Source: Bacteroidaceae bacterium
GTDB lineage: Bacteria > Bacteroidota > Bacteroidia > Bacteroidales > Barnesiellaceae_A
Direction of reading: 5' to 3'
Length of the DNA: 55,531 bases
Assembly: GCA_017531985.1 (NCBI GenBank)
Contig: JAFXJY010000020.1
Coordinates: 1 to 55,531, forward strand
The position numbers and the translations under genes are program-made. Below, piece by piece: positions 26,740 through 36,979 of this stretch; positions within the stretch are counted from its first letter, which is position 1, and each line of letters starts with the position of its first letter. The notes beneath the pieces are model-generated. The model searched no databases, was not told the DNA's origin, and worked only from the letters and a program-made list of their open reading frames with translations.

Positions 26740-28758
26740 ATGAAAAAACAAATTTTACCTTTAATAGAAAAAGATCCATGGCTTGAACCTTATGCCAAGG
26801 CCATAGAGGGTCGACACCAAAGGGTGGAAGTTGTGAAAGATGCCCTTACCAAGCGTGGCAAGATGCAACTTTCGGAATTTGCCTCAGGTCACATGTATTT
26901 CGGATTACATCGCGACAAAACCGGTCGTTGGATATTTCGTGAGTGGGCACCCAATGCCACCGATATATACCTGATAGGCGACTTTTCCGATTGGAAAGAA
27001 TTGCCCGAGTATCGTTTACACTCATTGCATAATGGCGTGTGGGAGATAAAATTATCGTCCGATTTGTTGCATCATCTCGACCTTTATAAGCTATCGATAC
27101 ACTGGAAGGACGGTCAGGGCGAACGTATCCCGGCATGGGCAAGACGTGTTGTTCAAGATCCTGATACATATATATTCTCGGCACAAGTGTGGGCTCCTGA
27201 AAAACCATATAAGTTCCGTAAGCGAGTATTCACACCCTCCAAGTCGCCATTGCTCATCTACGAGTGTCACATAGGCATGGCACAGAACGAGGAGAAGGTA
27301 GGCTCTTACAACGAGTTTCGTGAGAAGATATTACCGCGTGTTGCAGCCGCCGGCTACAATGCTATACAGATTATGGCCATTCAAGAGCATCCCTATTATG
27401 GCTCATTTGGCTATCACGTCTCCAACTTTTTTGCACCCTCATCGCGGTTCGGTACCCCCGATGAACTCAAACAACTCATCGACGAAGCACATTATTTAGG
27501 CATTGCAGTAATTATGGATATAGTACATTCGCATGCTGTAAAGAACGAGATGGAAGGTTTAGGTCGATTTGATGGCTCCTATACGCAATATTTCCATAGT
27601 GGCGATCGACGCGAACATTCGGCTTGGGATTCACTATGTTTCGACTACGGCAAGCACGAAGTACTTCACTTCCTCCTATCCAATTGCAAATACTGGCTCG
27701 ATGAGTTCCATTTCGATGGTTTCCGTTTCGACGGAGTAACATCCATGCTATATTACAGTCATGGTCTGGGACAATCGTTCGGCTCGTACAGTGATTATTA
27801 CGACGGAAGTCAGGATGATGATGCAATCGTATACCTTACATTAGCCAACAGTCTCATTCACGAAGTCAACCCCAGAGCCATAACCATAGCCGAGGAAATG
27901 AGTGGTATGCCCGGTTTGGCAGTACCGTTTGAGGATGGAGGTATGGGATTTGATTACCGTATGGCTATGGGAATACCTGACTACTGGATAAAAACTATCA
28001 AAGAGAAAAAAGACGAAGATTGGCATCCCACATCCATCATGTGGGAACTTACCAACCGTCGTGCCGATGAAAAAACAATCTCTTATGCCGAGAGTCACGA
28101 TCAAGCTCTTGTAGGTGACAAAACCATTATATTCCGCCTCATTGACAAAGAGATGTATTGGCACATGATGGTCGATGATAACAATTATACGGTCAATCGA
28201 GGAATATCGTTGCACAAGATGATACGTCTTGTTACACTTGCAACCATCAACGGTGGATACCTCAACTTCATGGGTAACGAATTTGGACACCCCGAATGGA
28301 TTGATTTCCCACGCGAAGGCAACGGATGGTCGCATAAATATGCCCGTCGACAGTGGGACTTGGTTGATCGTGAAGACCTTAAATACAAGTACCTCAACAA
28401 TTTCGATCGAGACATGATAAAGACCGTAACATCGTTGCGACACTTCGAAACCAAACCCATTGTTAAGCTATGCGAGAACGATGGCGACCAAATATTGGCA
28501 TTCTCACGCAAGGATCTTATATTTGTATTCAATTTTCATCCACATCGTTCCTACACAGGATATGGCATACTTGTCCCCCCCGGCAGCTACGAGATAATAC
28601 TCAACAGCGACCGACCGGAATATGGCGGATTTGGTCAGATCGACGAGACGGTAGAACACCTGACGCAATATGATCCATTGTATAAAAGACCCCGCAAAGA
28701 GTGGTTGCGACTATACATCCCATCACGCACAGTCCTCGTATTGCGTAAGAAGAAATAG
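26740..28758 (+). CDS. glgB: 1,4-alpha-glucan (glycogen) branching enzyme, GH13_8 type
   Basis: Cuts alpha-1,4 glucan and rejoins it as an alpha-1,6 branch. 672 residues: an N-terminal CBM48 beta-sandwich (FREWAPNATDIYLIGDFSDW), a GH13 TIM barrel (about 170-560) and a C-terminal beta domain. Catalytic residues are Asp331 (FRFDGVTSM, nucleophile), Glu385 or Glu386 (IAEEMSGMP, acid/base) and Asp454 (YAESHDQAL). The sequence is closer in pattern to the eukaryote-like GBE group (GFRFDGVTSMLYYSHG, GNEFGHPEWIDFPREGNGWS) than to E. coli GlgB, as usual in Bacteroidota. No other glycogen gene is adjacent. Confidence 0.95.
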   Translation: MKKQILPLIEKDPWLEPYAKAIEGRHQRVEVVKDALTKRGKMQLSEFASGHMYFGLHRDKTGRWIFREWAPNATDIYLIGDFSDWKELPEYRLHSLHNGVWEIKLSSDLLHHLDLYKLSIHWKDGQGERIPAWARRVVQDPDTYIFSAQVWAPEKPYKFRKRVFTPSKSPLLIYECHIGMAQNEEKVGSYNEFREKILPRVAAAGYNAIQIMAIQEHPYYGSFGYHVSNFFAPSSRFGTPDELKQLIDEAHYLGIAVIMDIVHSHAVKNEMEGLGRFDGSYTQYFHSGDRREHSAWDSLCFDYGKHEVLHFLLSNCKYWLDEFHFDGFRFDGVTSMLYYSHGLGQSFGSYSDYYDGSQDDDAIVYLTLANSLIHEVNPRAITIAEEMSGMPGLAVPFEDGGMGFDYRMAMGIPDYWIKTIKEKKDEDWHPTSIMWELTNRRADEKTISYAESHDQALVGDKTIIFRLIDKEMYWHMMVDDNNYTVNRGISLHKMIRLVTLATINGGYLNFMGNEFGHPEWIDFPREGNGWSHKYARRQWDLVDREDLKYKYLNNFDRDMIKTVTSLRHFETKPIVKLCENDGDQILAFSRKDLIFVFNFHPHRSYTGYGILVPPGSYEIILNSDRPEYGGFGQIDETVEHLTQYDPLYKRPRKEWLRLYIPSRTVLVLRKKK

Positions 28759-28806
28759 AAGAGATAATCAATCATAATATTAACCAACCAAAACAAAAAA
28801 GAAGTT

Positions 28807-29112
28807 ATGAAAAAAATGCTTTTGATGGGTGCCGTTGTGGTAGCATTATGCTCATGCGGTACTAAGACAGCCGAGACCGAGGCCGAAGTAAAAGATGAAG
28901 CTTGTGTAGAATGCACCGATGCAACTTGCACCGAAGAAGCCTGTACACAAGAAGCCGAAGCAGTAGAAAATGTTGTTACCGATGCAGCTGCCAAAGTTGA
29001 AGAAGTAGCTAACGAAGTAGAGGCTACAGCCGAGAAAGTGGGCGAAGCTGTTGAAGCCGGCAAACAAGCCGTAGAAACAGGCAAAGAAGTACTCGACGCC
29101 ATTAAGAAATAA
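28807..29112 (+). CDS. Small Cys-rich acidic lipoprotein with amphipathic helix
   Basis: 101 residues. The N-terminal signal ends in a lipobox-like LCSC, so Cys17 would be lipidated. A short segment with four cysteines follows (Cys33, 36, 41, 46: CVEC, ATC, EAC), then a Glu/Ala/Val/Lys-rich heptad-like helix to the end (KVEEVANEVEATAEKVGEAVEAG). The four cysteines could bind a metal or form disulfides. It starts 48 nt after the branching enzyme and shares its terminator. I recognise no named family. Confidence 0.7.
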   Translation: MKKMLLMGAVVVALCSCGTKTAETEAEVKDEACVECTDATCTEEACTQEAEAVENVVTDAAAKVEEVANEVEATAEKVGEAVEAGKQAVETGKEVLDAIKK

Positions 29113-29130
29113 TAAGTCGTCGTGGTAAAA

Positions 29131-29166
29131 AGAGAGAGGATGCATCGGCTGATGTATCCTCTCTCT
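29131..29166. terminator. Bidirectional terminator
   Basis: AGAGAGAGGATGCATC / GATGTATCCTCTCTCT with one G-T pair, flanked by A and T runs, between convergent genes. Confidence 0.9.
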
Positions 29167-29192
29167 CTTTTGGGGTATGATGATATTAACTC

Positions 29193-32177
29193 TTAACGGA
29201 TAACAATCTTTACACTCATATCGTCAACAATGGCAATGTATATACCTTTGTTGACATTGAATGTTGCGTAGTCGTTATTGATGAGTTTTTGAGTTGCTAA
29301 TCGACCATCTATGGTGTAAAGTGATAATGTGCTACCGGCACAGTTTAGAACTGTTACACAATTTTCACCTGCATATATTGCTTTGTTGGTAGCATTGGCA
29401 CTTGATACGTTGCTTGCTTTGTCGACAATAGCTGTGTTCGAGAGCATAGACTCACCTTGCTCGTATAGAGCCGATACACCATATTCATAGACATATTCGA
29501 GTTCAACTTCCAATCGGGTATCGCAATATGTTACGGTTTCTATATCTTCGATTGTCGCATGCAAGATACCGTTACGGTAGAGGTTGTATCCGGTGTGAAC
29601 AAGTTGAACGCTTCCGGGTTGGAAGGTGACATCGTCTATGGCCATAGCATCGCTTGTAGAAGAACCGTCATCTACAACGTGGATGGCAAAATACTTGGCA
29701 TTCTCGGGAAGAGTTACACTGTATTCTTTCCATGTAGACGATTTGTCAATAATGGCGTCACCTATGGCTGTAAAGCTTTCGGGATTGTTGTCGGTCGATG
29801 AGTAGCATACATAGAATGTAGTACCATAATATCCATAACCACCTTTTTGGCACACATTGAAAGTGATGGTCTGTCCACCTACTACCTCGGGCGATATTGC
29901 CCAGTCGTCTCGGTAGTCGTAATAGGCACTATTCTTAGGCGATACGAGATAGTTTTTGCCTGTTTTAGGTGTTATGGCACTATTGTCGCTTGTCATGAAT
30001 GCCATAGGCACACTGCTTCCGAATCCTACATAAGCCGAAATGTTTTTGCCATCAACATCGACAAATGTCCAGTCAGCAAATGGCTCGGTTGAACCGGCAG
30101 TCCACTCTTCGAAACTCTCGGTTTGTACAAGTTGTTCCTCTACTTCGGGTACCACAGGAGCCTCCCAGAAGATGTCTATTGATTTCTTGTCGCTATGTAT
30201 AGCGGAGAGGTTGGTAGGAACGGGGAGCATATTGCCAATAACGCGTACTGTAACAGTCGCTTCGTTGTCGCCGGCATTAAGGTCGGCAGCATAGTCGATT
30301 CTTACAGAGAAGTCGAGGTCGGTTTCAGCCATGGCAGGTGTAGCCTTGAAAGTGAATACTACATCAGTTGTGGTTTCCGATATCAATTCAGTGCCTTCCA
30401 TCTCTTCAATCAATTCCTCTCCGAGGTATAGTTGTACGGTATAACTGGTGGCTGTGTTCTTACCTGTGTTTTTGATGTTAGCAATGATGTTGTCCTCTTT
30501 ACCGATGTTCAATGATGCAGGAGCTGTAAGGGCAGTTACTGCCAAGTTGTAGTCAAGAGCATCTTTTATGGTGATATTATCTACTGTTACAAGGTAACCA
30601 CCGCCGGCAACACCTTGGAATGAGAGTTGGAAGTCTTTACTTACAAGTTCTTTGTCGAGGTCGAAGTTGTATTTTGTCCAACCTTCGGTTTCGCCATTCA
30701 CAGTGATGCCTTCATGGAGAGGTGTATATACGCCGTCAACGAGAATTTCGGGTATCAATTTGTCGGTATAAGTAGTACTTGCATGATATACGTAGAACGA
30801 CAAACGAGGATTCTGCAACTCGCTTACATTCAACATAGGCGATACAAGACGTTGTGTCGTACCTGAGGTATAACTGCTGAAACCTACAAAACCATTATCG
30901 TTGTCTTGCGAAGCAGAGATGGCGGGGCTGTAATAGCTCGAATTTTTAGGTTGCCACAAAGTACCTGAGCCATCGACTACTTGCCAAGTCTGTGTATTAT
31001 ATTTGTAGTTGGCAAACGACTCGGCATACTCGCCGGTGTAGGGGTTACCGATAAGTATTGTGTTGCTGACAGTTCCAGTTGAATTACCGCCCTCGTTCAC
31101 TGCAACAACTGTGTATGAAATCAAATCTTGACCATCACCCTCTTTGGTGTAATTGTCGGTTACTGTAAGTTCCGAAATCTTTTCAGCAATAACGACCTTA
31201 TCGCTACGAGTAATGGTGTAGGTTACATTTTCGGGTATAAATAAGTATGACGAATTAACGCCTAATGTTACGGCATCCCAAGTAATGGTTTGACCCTCTT
31301 CGCCTTTGGTAAGCACAACATTGGTGGGTGCTGCCGGAGTGGTGAATGAGATGTATGCCGAGACTGATGCGGCTGAACCTTCACCTGCTTCATTGTGGCA
31401 TATTACTTTATAACTGTTATAACCCACTATGGCAGTTTCATCGGTATATTCTACGGTAGTACCGGGAGTGGAACCATCCAATGTAGCTATCAGCACATCG
31501 CCACGATATATTGTGATGCTGCTGACAGATGTCAATTCGTTGCCGGTATTGGTTGTAGTGGGGGTAACGAATGAGAGGTTCATGACGGCTTTGCTATCTT
31601 TTATAGCAGGAGTGGCTAAAAGCTCTGTTACCGCTGCCGGAGCATTTCCAATGATACCGGCTTCTACGGTAATATCGTCCACATAGATAGCACCTTGATT
31701 GGCATCGGCTGTTACAAGAAAACCGATATAATAGATGCCGTCGGTGTCAACTTCAATTTCGGAGGTATATTTGTTTTTCGCCTTCTCGGTAAGTACTACA
31801 CGCTCCATAACCTGAGTTGTAAGGGCATCGGTGGCTGTACCCAACATCACATCTATGTTGTTGGTATAACCTGTTACACCTATGGCATTGAAGGAAAATT
31901 TATATACATAACCGCTTTTCAGCTCAATACCTTCGGTAATAAGCCAGTCATTAGCACCATTATCGGATAAACCTGTATAACGGGCAGCGGCACTCCATGA
32001 TACAGGGTCGTAACTTGCGTACGTCCATTGATTACCATCTTCATTTGCATCAATGACCGTCATTTTATTGAAGTCGGCACTTGCATAGAAGTCTTGCGTG
32101 TATGGAGGTGATACTTGACCATACAATGCTACACTCCCCATGAGGAGTGTAGCAAGTGTTAGATTTAATTTTTTCAT
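29193..32177 (-). CDS. Secreted multidomain protein with T9SS-like sorting tail (paralog 2)
   Basis: 994 residues. A signal peptide (1-20, ending VALYGQ) precedes three choice-of-anchor-J/MAM-like beta-sandwich modules (about 25-172, 385-540, 695-850; e.g. NDWLITEGIELKSG and IYVDDITVEAG), interspersed with fibronectin-III-like repeats (about 178-375 and 650-690) and a CARDB-like domain (about 545-645). The last ~80 residues (STLSLYTIDGRLATQ ... GIYIAIVDDMSVKIVIR) fit a T9SS type A sorting domain. It would be exported through the outer membrane and released or anchored. It starts 9 nt after its larger paralog, sharing its promoter. Binding target unknown. Confidence 0.8.
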   Translation of the reverse strand: MKKLNLTLATLLMGSVALYGQVSPPYTQDFYASADFNKMTVIDANEDGNQWTYASYDPVSWSAAARYTGLSDNGANDWLITEGIELKSGYVYKFSFNAIGVTGYTNNIDVMLGTATDALTTQVMERVVLTEKAKNKYTSEIEVDTDGIYYIGFLVTADANQGAIYVDDITVEAGIIGNAPAAVTELLATPAIKDSKAVMNLSFVTPTTTNTGNELTSVSSITIYRGDVLIATLDGSTPGTTVEYTDETAIVGYNSYKVICHNEAGEGSAASVSAYISFTTPAAPTNVVLTKGEEGQTITWDAVTLGVNSSYLFIPENVTYTITRSDKVVIAEKISELTVTDNYTKEGDGQDLISYTVVAVNEGGNSTGTVSNTILIGNPYTGEYAESFANYKYNTQTWQVVDGSGTLWQPKNSSYYSPAISASQDNDNGFVGFSSYTSGTTQRLVSPMLNVSELQNPRLSFYVYHASTTYTDKLIPEILVDGVYTPLHEGITVNGETEGWTKYNFDLDKELVSKDFQLSFQGVAGGGYLVTVDNITIKDALDYNLAVTALTAPASLNIGKEDNIIANIKNTGKNTATSYTVQLYLGEELIEEMEGTELISETTTDVVFTFKATPAMAETDLDFSVRIDYAADLNAGDNEATVTVRVIGNMLPVPTNLSAIHSDKKSIDIFWEAPVVPEVEEQLVQTESFEEWTAGSTEPFADWTFVDVDGKNISAYVGFGSSVPMAFMTSDNSAITPKTGKNYLVSPKNSAYYDYRDDWAISPEVVGGQTITFNVCQKGGYGYYGTTFYVCYSSTDNNPESFTAIGDAIIDKSSTWKEYSVTLPENAKYFAIHVVDDGSSTSDAMAIDDVTFQPGSVQLVHTGYNLYRNGILHATIEDIETVTYCDTRLEVELEYVYEYGVSALYEQGESMLSNTAIVDKASNVSSANATNKAIYAGENCVTVLNCAGSTLSLYTIDGRLATQKLINNDYATFNVNKGIYIAIVDDMSVKIVIR

Positions 32178-32186
32178 AAATTATGA

Positions 32187-35100
32187 TTATTTAATGATAA
32201 CTTTTGTCGTTTTACCATCGATGGTTACGGCATAAATACCTCTGTACAGTTTCATTGCAATGAGGTTGTCATCGGCTACACCGTTCATGTAGTTTATACC
32301 GTTCACGCCATTTACGGCTACATGGCATCCATTGGCATTCTTGATATAGAGTGTTTGATTTTCTACAAATATCAAGGGGAGGTATTCGACTTTGTCAACT
32401 CCTGCAAGGTAAAGCACGGTAACAGGCTCAGACAATGCCGATTCACCTTTGTCGTAGATGGTAGACACACGATAGGTGTAACTATTGCCCTCTACAATGC
32501 CTCTGTTATCCAGATATGTAATGTCTTCAACAATGTTGTCGGTGAGCAACTCGTTATCGCGATATACTTTGAAACCTTGTAATTCGAGAAGTTGAGGTGT
32601 CAAAGGTTCGTATTCGATGTCGTCGATCATGAGTGCATATAATTCAGTCGATACATAGTTGATGGCAAAATATTTGGCTTCTTCGGGTAGTTCAAATGTG
32701 AATTTACCCCATGAACCGTAAGGAGCTTTTTGTAAGCTATCAATAGGTTTGAAACTCTTAGTTGCACTATCGGTTTCCGAGTAGCAGAAGTAGAACGACT
32801 CTTCACCGTAATATACCGAAGCACTCTTGGCATAGAATGTAACGGTTGTACCACCTACAACGGGAGGAGAAATCAACCAGTCGTTGTTCTGTCCACCTAC
32901 CGAGGCAAATGCAACTGCCATTTGGTTGCCGGCAAAAGGAGTCCATGTCTTGCTTGTAAGACCTGCAAGAGCAGGATTCATTACTTGGAATGCCATTTGA
33001 GAGCATGCATTGGGATATTCATATATGCCCGATTCGGTCTGAGTGTTGGAGATTCCATATGTCTCCAAGGCATCAATATCGAAGAGAGTCCATTGACCAA
33101 AGTCGGTGATTGTAAAGGCCTCGAAGTTTTCAAAACTTTCGGTGATGGCATTGTCTTCGCTCGATGCAGTAGGCTCGTCCCAAGTAAGCTCAATACCGGT
33201 AGATACTTGACGTGCTGAGAGATTTGTTACAGCAGGATAGTCGGGTGTGGGTATTGTTACGCTCTTTTCTTCCGATTTATCGTTGGAATTGTCTTGGTCG
33301 GCAGCGTATACTACTTGTGCGTAGTATGTATCGGTGCTACCGGCATCGGTAATTGCGGCACTGATTTCGAATGACAAAGTCTCTTCTTCGCCAAATTTCA
33401 ATGTCTTCGTTCCATTGGCTTCTTTCCATGCTTCGCCATTGCGATACAATACAACCTTATAACCTTGTGCTTCGATAGCTCCATGATTGCGTACGGTAAC
33501 ATCTATTTGACGAGAAGTTCCTACGGCAAGTCTTTCGCATACATCAAATGCAGTGATGTCCATATCGTTGTCGTGTACATTTACCACTGCAATGTTGTCG
33601 AGGTGGATATTGTAGCCCGAGCCACTTGTACCGCAGAATGCTACTTGGTAAACTTTATCCTTGATATAGTCGCTGAGCATGATTTCATATTTGTACCAGC
33701 CTTTACCGTTGATGAGTAGGATAGGTTTCTCGGTAATCTTGATATATTCACCGTTAATCAATAACTCGGGTTGCATTATGTCTTGGTCGGTCGACCATAT
33801 ATCGAGCGGATTATAGTAGTGATACATCCAGAATGACAATACGGGATTTTTGATGTCCGAAGAGTTGAGTTTGGGCGAAATGATTCGAGATGAAGCCCAC
33901 GGAGTGTTACGAGTGAATGTAACAAGACCGTTGTCGCCGTCTTGTGCCTCTATTACGGGGTTTTCTCCTTTGGTATTTACTGTCCAAGGAACGATCGCAG
34001 GATTGATACTTTCGGTCACGATCTCAATCACCCATGGTGAGGTTTCGGTCTTACCGTTCTTGAACGATTCGTGATACTCACCGGTGTAGGGATTACCATA
34101 TACAAGGAAGTGTGTTTTGGCAGCTTCCGAAGTTCCACCTACTTCGTTTACGGCAGTAATGTTATAGAATACATTCTTTTGTCTGTCGGATGTGTCGATG
34201 GTTGTGTCGGTGAAAGTTGTCTCTTTGATACCGGTGGCAACCACTACATCATCATTACGAGTAATGGTGTATGTGAGCTTATCATAGTCGATGCTACCAC
34301 CATTTATACCTTGTGCAGGAGCTACCCATGTAATGACGGCATCGACACCATTGATGGTTGTGTGTGTTTGTTCGGTGGGAGCCATAGGAACGTCTATACC
34401 TGCCCAACAACTCATTTCAATAGGATTACCATCACCGTTTGAGTTGGATGCAATAATCTTGTATTTGTTTATACCTTGTTTGGCTTCGGTATCATCGTAT
34501 GATATGGCAGTACCGGGTGTTGTGGCACCGAATGTCTTAATGAGTGTGTTATCACGGTAGATAGAGATAGCTGTGATTTCTTCCAAAGTTCGACCCGAGA
34601 AGTCTTTGGTAGGAGCTTTGAACGAAATGTTTGTTGCCAGAGCTGCTTTGGGTGCAGGAGTGATAACCAACTCTTCAACAAGACCGGGAGCTGTTGCTGT
34701 GGGTCCATTAACAATTTGTACATCGTCCAAGTAGAGGTAGAACTCTCCCTTATTAGTTGTTGCGTGGAAGGCAATGAAGTAGGCACCGGTCTCGGTAATG
34801 TTGTCTATAACGGCTTCATATTCACGCAAGTCATCGTGGGGATATTCTTGGTTCTCGACAAGTGTAACGGTCAAGTCTTCTACACCTTGACTTTTGCCCA
34901 TAAGAACTTCCATGCTCTCGGGATACAAGAAGCCGCCATACGAACTTGCTTTGTATTTAAGTTTATAGGTTTCACCGGCTTCCAATTTAACAGCAGGAAT
35001 AAAGATGTAGTCGTCGGCATCGTTGAATGTGTCGTAACGATATGCTGCACATTGTGAAGAGGGTACATAGCCCCAGTAGCCTTCGTCATCGTTTTCGTTG

Positions 35101-36743
35101 TAGATAAGACATGTCATAAATTCTTCGAAGGTATCGAAATCGATGCTGTAAGGAATTTCGTAGGGAGTACCAAAGGCAACCTTGTTAGAGAATGCCGAGC
35201 CACCTTCAACGGCTTTGTAATAGCCTACCACTTCGTAGAAGTAGTCTCGGTAAAGGTCGGTAGTGATGGTTTGTTCCCAACTGTTTCCGTCAATATCTTC
35301 GCCTACCAATACATTGTCGGGATGGCGAATGATGTTGTAATATACAAGATTGGGCTTGATAACACCACCGTGCATACCTTCGGTGGGAGTGTCCCATGTA
35401 AGTTTTGCTTTGTTACCTTCGCGAGTAAGTGTAAGGTTGGTTACGGGTGCAGGACCGTCGGTTCCGATGTATAGGCTCAACTCTTTGCTACGGCTTTTGC
35501 CGGCAACAGCGTGAGTTGCCATCGCTTCCAGTTTGTGAGAACCATTTTCGAGTGTTGCATTTTGTGTGATGGTTTCACCCGGATTGGCTGAGCGTGAGAA
35601 TAACAATTTGCCATTGTCATATACCACAACTGTGACATTACCGGTTATGGCATTGCCTTTACTATCGGTTGCCGGGGCTTGTACGGTGATAACGCCGTTT
35701 GTTTCCTGCTCGAATGTGGCTGTGAATTGTTGAATATCGCCTAAGCCGTATTCATCTTCACCACCGGGAATGTACATACAGGTGATTTGTTCGTTGTTGG
35801 GAAAGAGTGAAATCAACGAGGCCTGACCGGTTGTAATGTCTATTTCGTACAGACCACTCTCTTCGTTGGCCGACTTGGATGTTGTTGTCCAATAGAGTTT
35901 GCCGGTCTGGAAGTCAAAAGCTCCCGAACCCATGTATTTGGGCAACACGCCGGTAGAACCTACCGGTGTAACACTACCATTATTCTTGTCTATCTTACAG
36001 AACATACCGTCGCTGTAACGTACACCGTACATTTGTCCGGTGATGTCACATACTATAAATGACATACGTTCCAGTGCTGCAACGGGGGTTACATAACCGG
36101 TCTCGATGTTCATAATAGATAATGTGTAGGTATTACCTGTTTCATCATCGTACGATTGAGTGTAAAGTTGACGGCTTACGGGGTCGTAAGTCATGTCAAG
36201 TGCAATAGACGAGTAGATGTCGGTAGGTAGGGCAATCTGCTCTTCCATTTCCCATGTCTCTACATTGAGTGTACAGAAATAGAGATAAAGAAGCTGGAAA
36301 GGACCTTCATAGTAAGAAGTAAAATACAACTTGCCATCGTGATATGCACCACCACCGTTGGCTTGAATAGTTCGGTGCAAATATTCCTCTTTCAAGCTTG
36401 TATTGGCTTGTGCGGGGAACGAATATACACCCCAGTCGAGAAGACCGTCAGCAACTTCTTCTTCATTTTCCCATAAAGAAGAATAGCACAACTCACCATA
36501 GATGGTTGTACCATCACCGGTATTCATTTTTACTTGTTGTTTTGATGCCGGTGAGGCATTAACAACTTCGAGTTGAGAGACTTTGCGTCCATGTACGGGG
36601 TGGGTTTCCTTTCCAAAGACGAATGAAGAACTACCCGTATGGGTCGTCTCTTTACCTCTTAGTGCCTTAAAGGCTTCATCACCATTTGCATACATTGTTA
36701 TAGTTGCAAATAAAGCAATGATTAGTAAGCAAAGCTTTTTCAT
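32187..36743 (-). CDS. Giant secreted multidomain protein with T9SS-like sorting tail (paralog 1)
   Basis: 1518 residues. After a signal peptide (1-20) comes a ~250-residue region with repeated beta-propeller-like strands (GGGAYHDGKLYFTSYY, ALDMTYDPVSRQLYTQSY, GAFDFQTGKLYWTT), then Ig/CARDB-like and fibronectin-III-like repeats alternating with choice-of-anchor-J/MAM-like modules (YIFIPAVKLEAGETYKLKY, FYLYLDDVQI, NIHLDNIAVV, NNDWLISPPVVGGTTV). It ends with a sorting-domain-like tail (GIYAVTIDGKTTKVIIK). The central part resembles the downstream protein (both carry NPYTGEY followed by an ESF core), so the pair arose by duplication. No catalytic motif seen; adhesion or ligand binding is a guess. 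Confidence 0.8.
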   Translation of the reverse strand: MKKLCLLIIALFATITMYANGDEAFKALRGKETTHTGSSSFVFGKETHPVHGRKVSQLEVVNASPASKQQVKMNTGDGTTIYGELCYSSLWENEEEVADGLLDWGVYSFPAQANTSLKEEYLHRTIQANGGGAYHDGKLYFTSYYEGPFQLLYLYFCTLNVETWEMEEQIALPTDIYSSIALDMTYDPVSRQLYTQSYDDETGNTYTLSIMNIETGYVTPVAALERMSFIVCDITGQMYGVRYSDGMFCKIDKNNGSVTPVGSTGVLPKYMGSGAFDFQTGKLYWTTTSKSANEESGLYEIDITTGQASLISLFPNNEQITCMYIPGGEDEYGLGDIQQFTATFEQETNGVITVQAPATDSKGNAITGNVTVVVYDNGKLLFSRSANPGETITQNATLENGSHKLEAMATHAVAGKSRSKELSLYIGTDGPAPVTNLTLTREGNKAKLTWDTPTEGMHGGVIKPNLVYYNIIRHPDNVLVGEDIDGNSWEQTITTDLYRDYFYEVVGYYKAVEGGSAFSNKVAFGTPYEIPYSIDFDTFEEFMTCLIYNENDDEGYWGYVPSSQCAAYRYDTFNDADDYIFIPAVKLEAGETYKLKYKASSYGGFLYPESMEVLMGKSQGVEDLTVTLVENQEYPHDDLREYEAVIDNITETGAYFIAFHATTNKGEFYLYLDDVQIVNGPTATAPGLVEELVITPAPKAALATNISFKAPTKDFSGRTLEEITAISIYRDNTLIKTFGATTPGTAISYDDTEAKQGINKYKIIASNSNGDGNPIEMSCWAGIDVPMAPTEQTHTTINGVDAVITWVAPAQGINGGSIDYDKLTYTITRNDDVVVATGIKETTFTDTTIDTSDRQKNVFYNITAVNEVGGTSEAAKTHFLVYGNPYTGEYHESFKNGKTETSPWVIEIVTESINPAIVPWTVNTKGENPVIEAQDGDNGLVTFTRNTPWASSRIISPKLNSSDIKNPVLSFWMYHYYNPLDIWSTDQDIMQPELLINGEYIKITEKPILLINGKGWYKYEIMLSDYIKDKVYQVAFCGTSGSGYNIHLDNIAVVNVHDNDMDITAFDVCERLAVGTSRQIDVTVRNHGAIEAQGYKVVLYRNGEAWKEANGTKTLKFGEEETLSFEISAAITDAGSTDTYYAQVVYAADQDNSNDKSEEKSVTIPTPDYPAVTNLSARQVSTGIELTWDEPTASSEDNAITESFENFEAFTITDFGQWTLFDIDALETYGISNTQTESGIYEYPNACSQMAFQVMNPALAGLTSKTWTPFAGNQMAVAFASVGGQNNDWLISPPVVGGTTVTFYAKSASVYYGEESFYFCYSETDSATKSFKPIDSLQKAPYGSWGKFTFELPEEAKYFAINYVSTELYALMIDDIEYEPLTPQLLELQGFKVYRDNELLTDNIVEDITYLDNRGIVEGNSYTYRVSTIYDKGESALSEPVTVLYLAGVDKVEYLPLIFVENQTLYIKNANGCHVAVNGVNGINYMNGVADDNLIAMKLYRGIYAVTIDGKTTKVIIK

Positions 36744-36804
36744 AAATTAAAAGAATTAGGTTGTTTGTTTTTTTGTGGTGATATACTTGTTATAGGTTCG
36801 GTCG

Positions 36805-36837
36805 CAAAGATACTTAAATATTTGAAATAATGGCAAA
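36805..36837 (-). promoter_or_regulatory. Promoter of the two secreted-protein genes
   Basis: Minus strand: TTTG (36837-36834), 21-nt spacer, TATCTTTG (36812-36805), 61 nt before the ATG. Confidence 0.7.
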
Positions 36838-36843
36838 TTTTCA

Positions 36844-36858
36844 TTTTTTTTTTTTTTT
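36844..36858. repeat. Homopolymer tract of 15 T
   Basis: An uninterrupted run of 15 T between the divergent promoters of the secreted proteins and the protease, just upstream of the minus-strand -33 element. Such a tract can slip in replication and change promoter spacing or DNA bending. Confidence 0.8.
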
Positions 36859-36922
36859 CTTGACGAGGGATAGTGATAGGGGTGTATAAATACCATTTTG
36901 ATAAATTATTTAGTAAAATCTA

Positions 36923-36952
36923 TTGTAGGTAAAAACAAATTATATAATTTTG
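36923..36952 (+). promoter_or_regulatory. Promoter of the M6 metalloprotease gene
   Basis: TTG (36923-36925), 19-nt spacer, TAATTTTG (36945-36952), 27 nt before the ATG. Confidence 0.7.
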
Positions 36953-36979
36953 TGCCCGTATAACAAAATATAACTGAGT

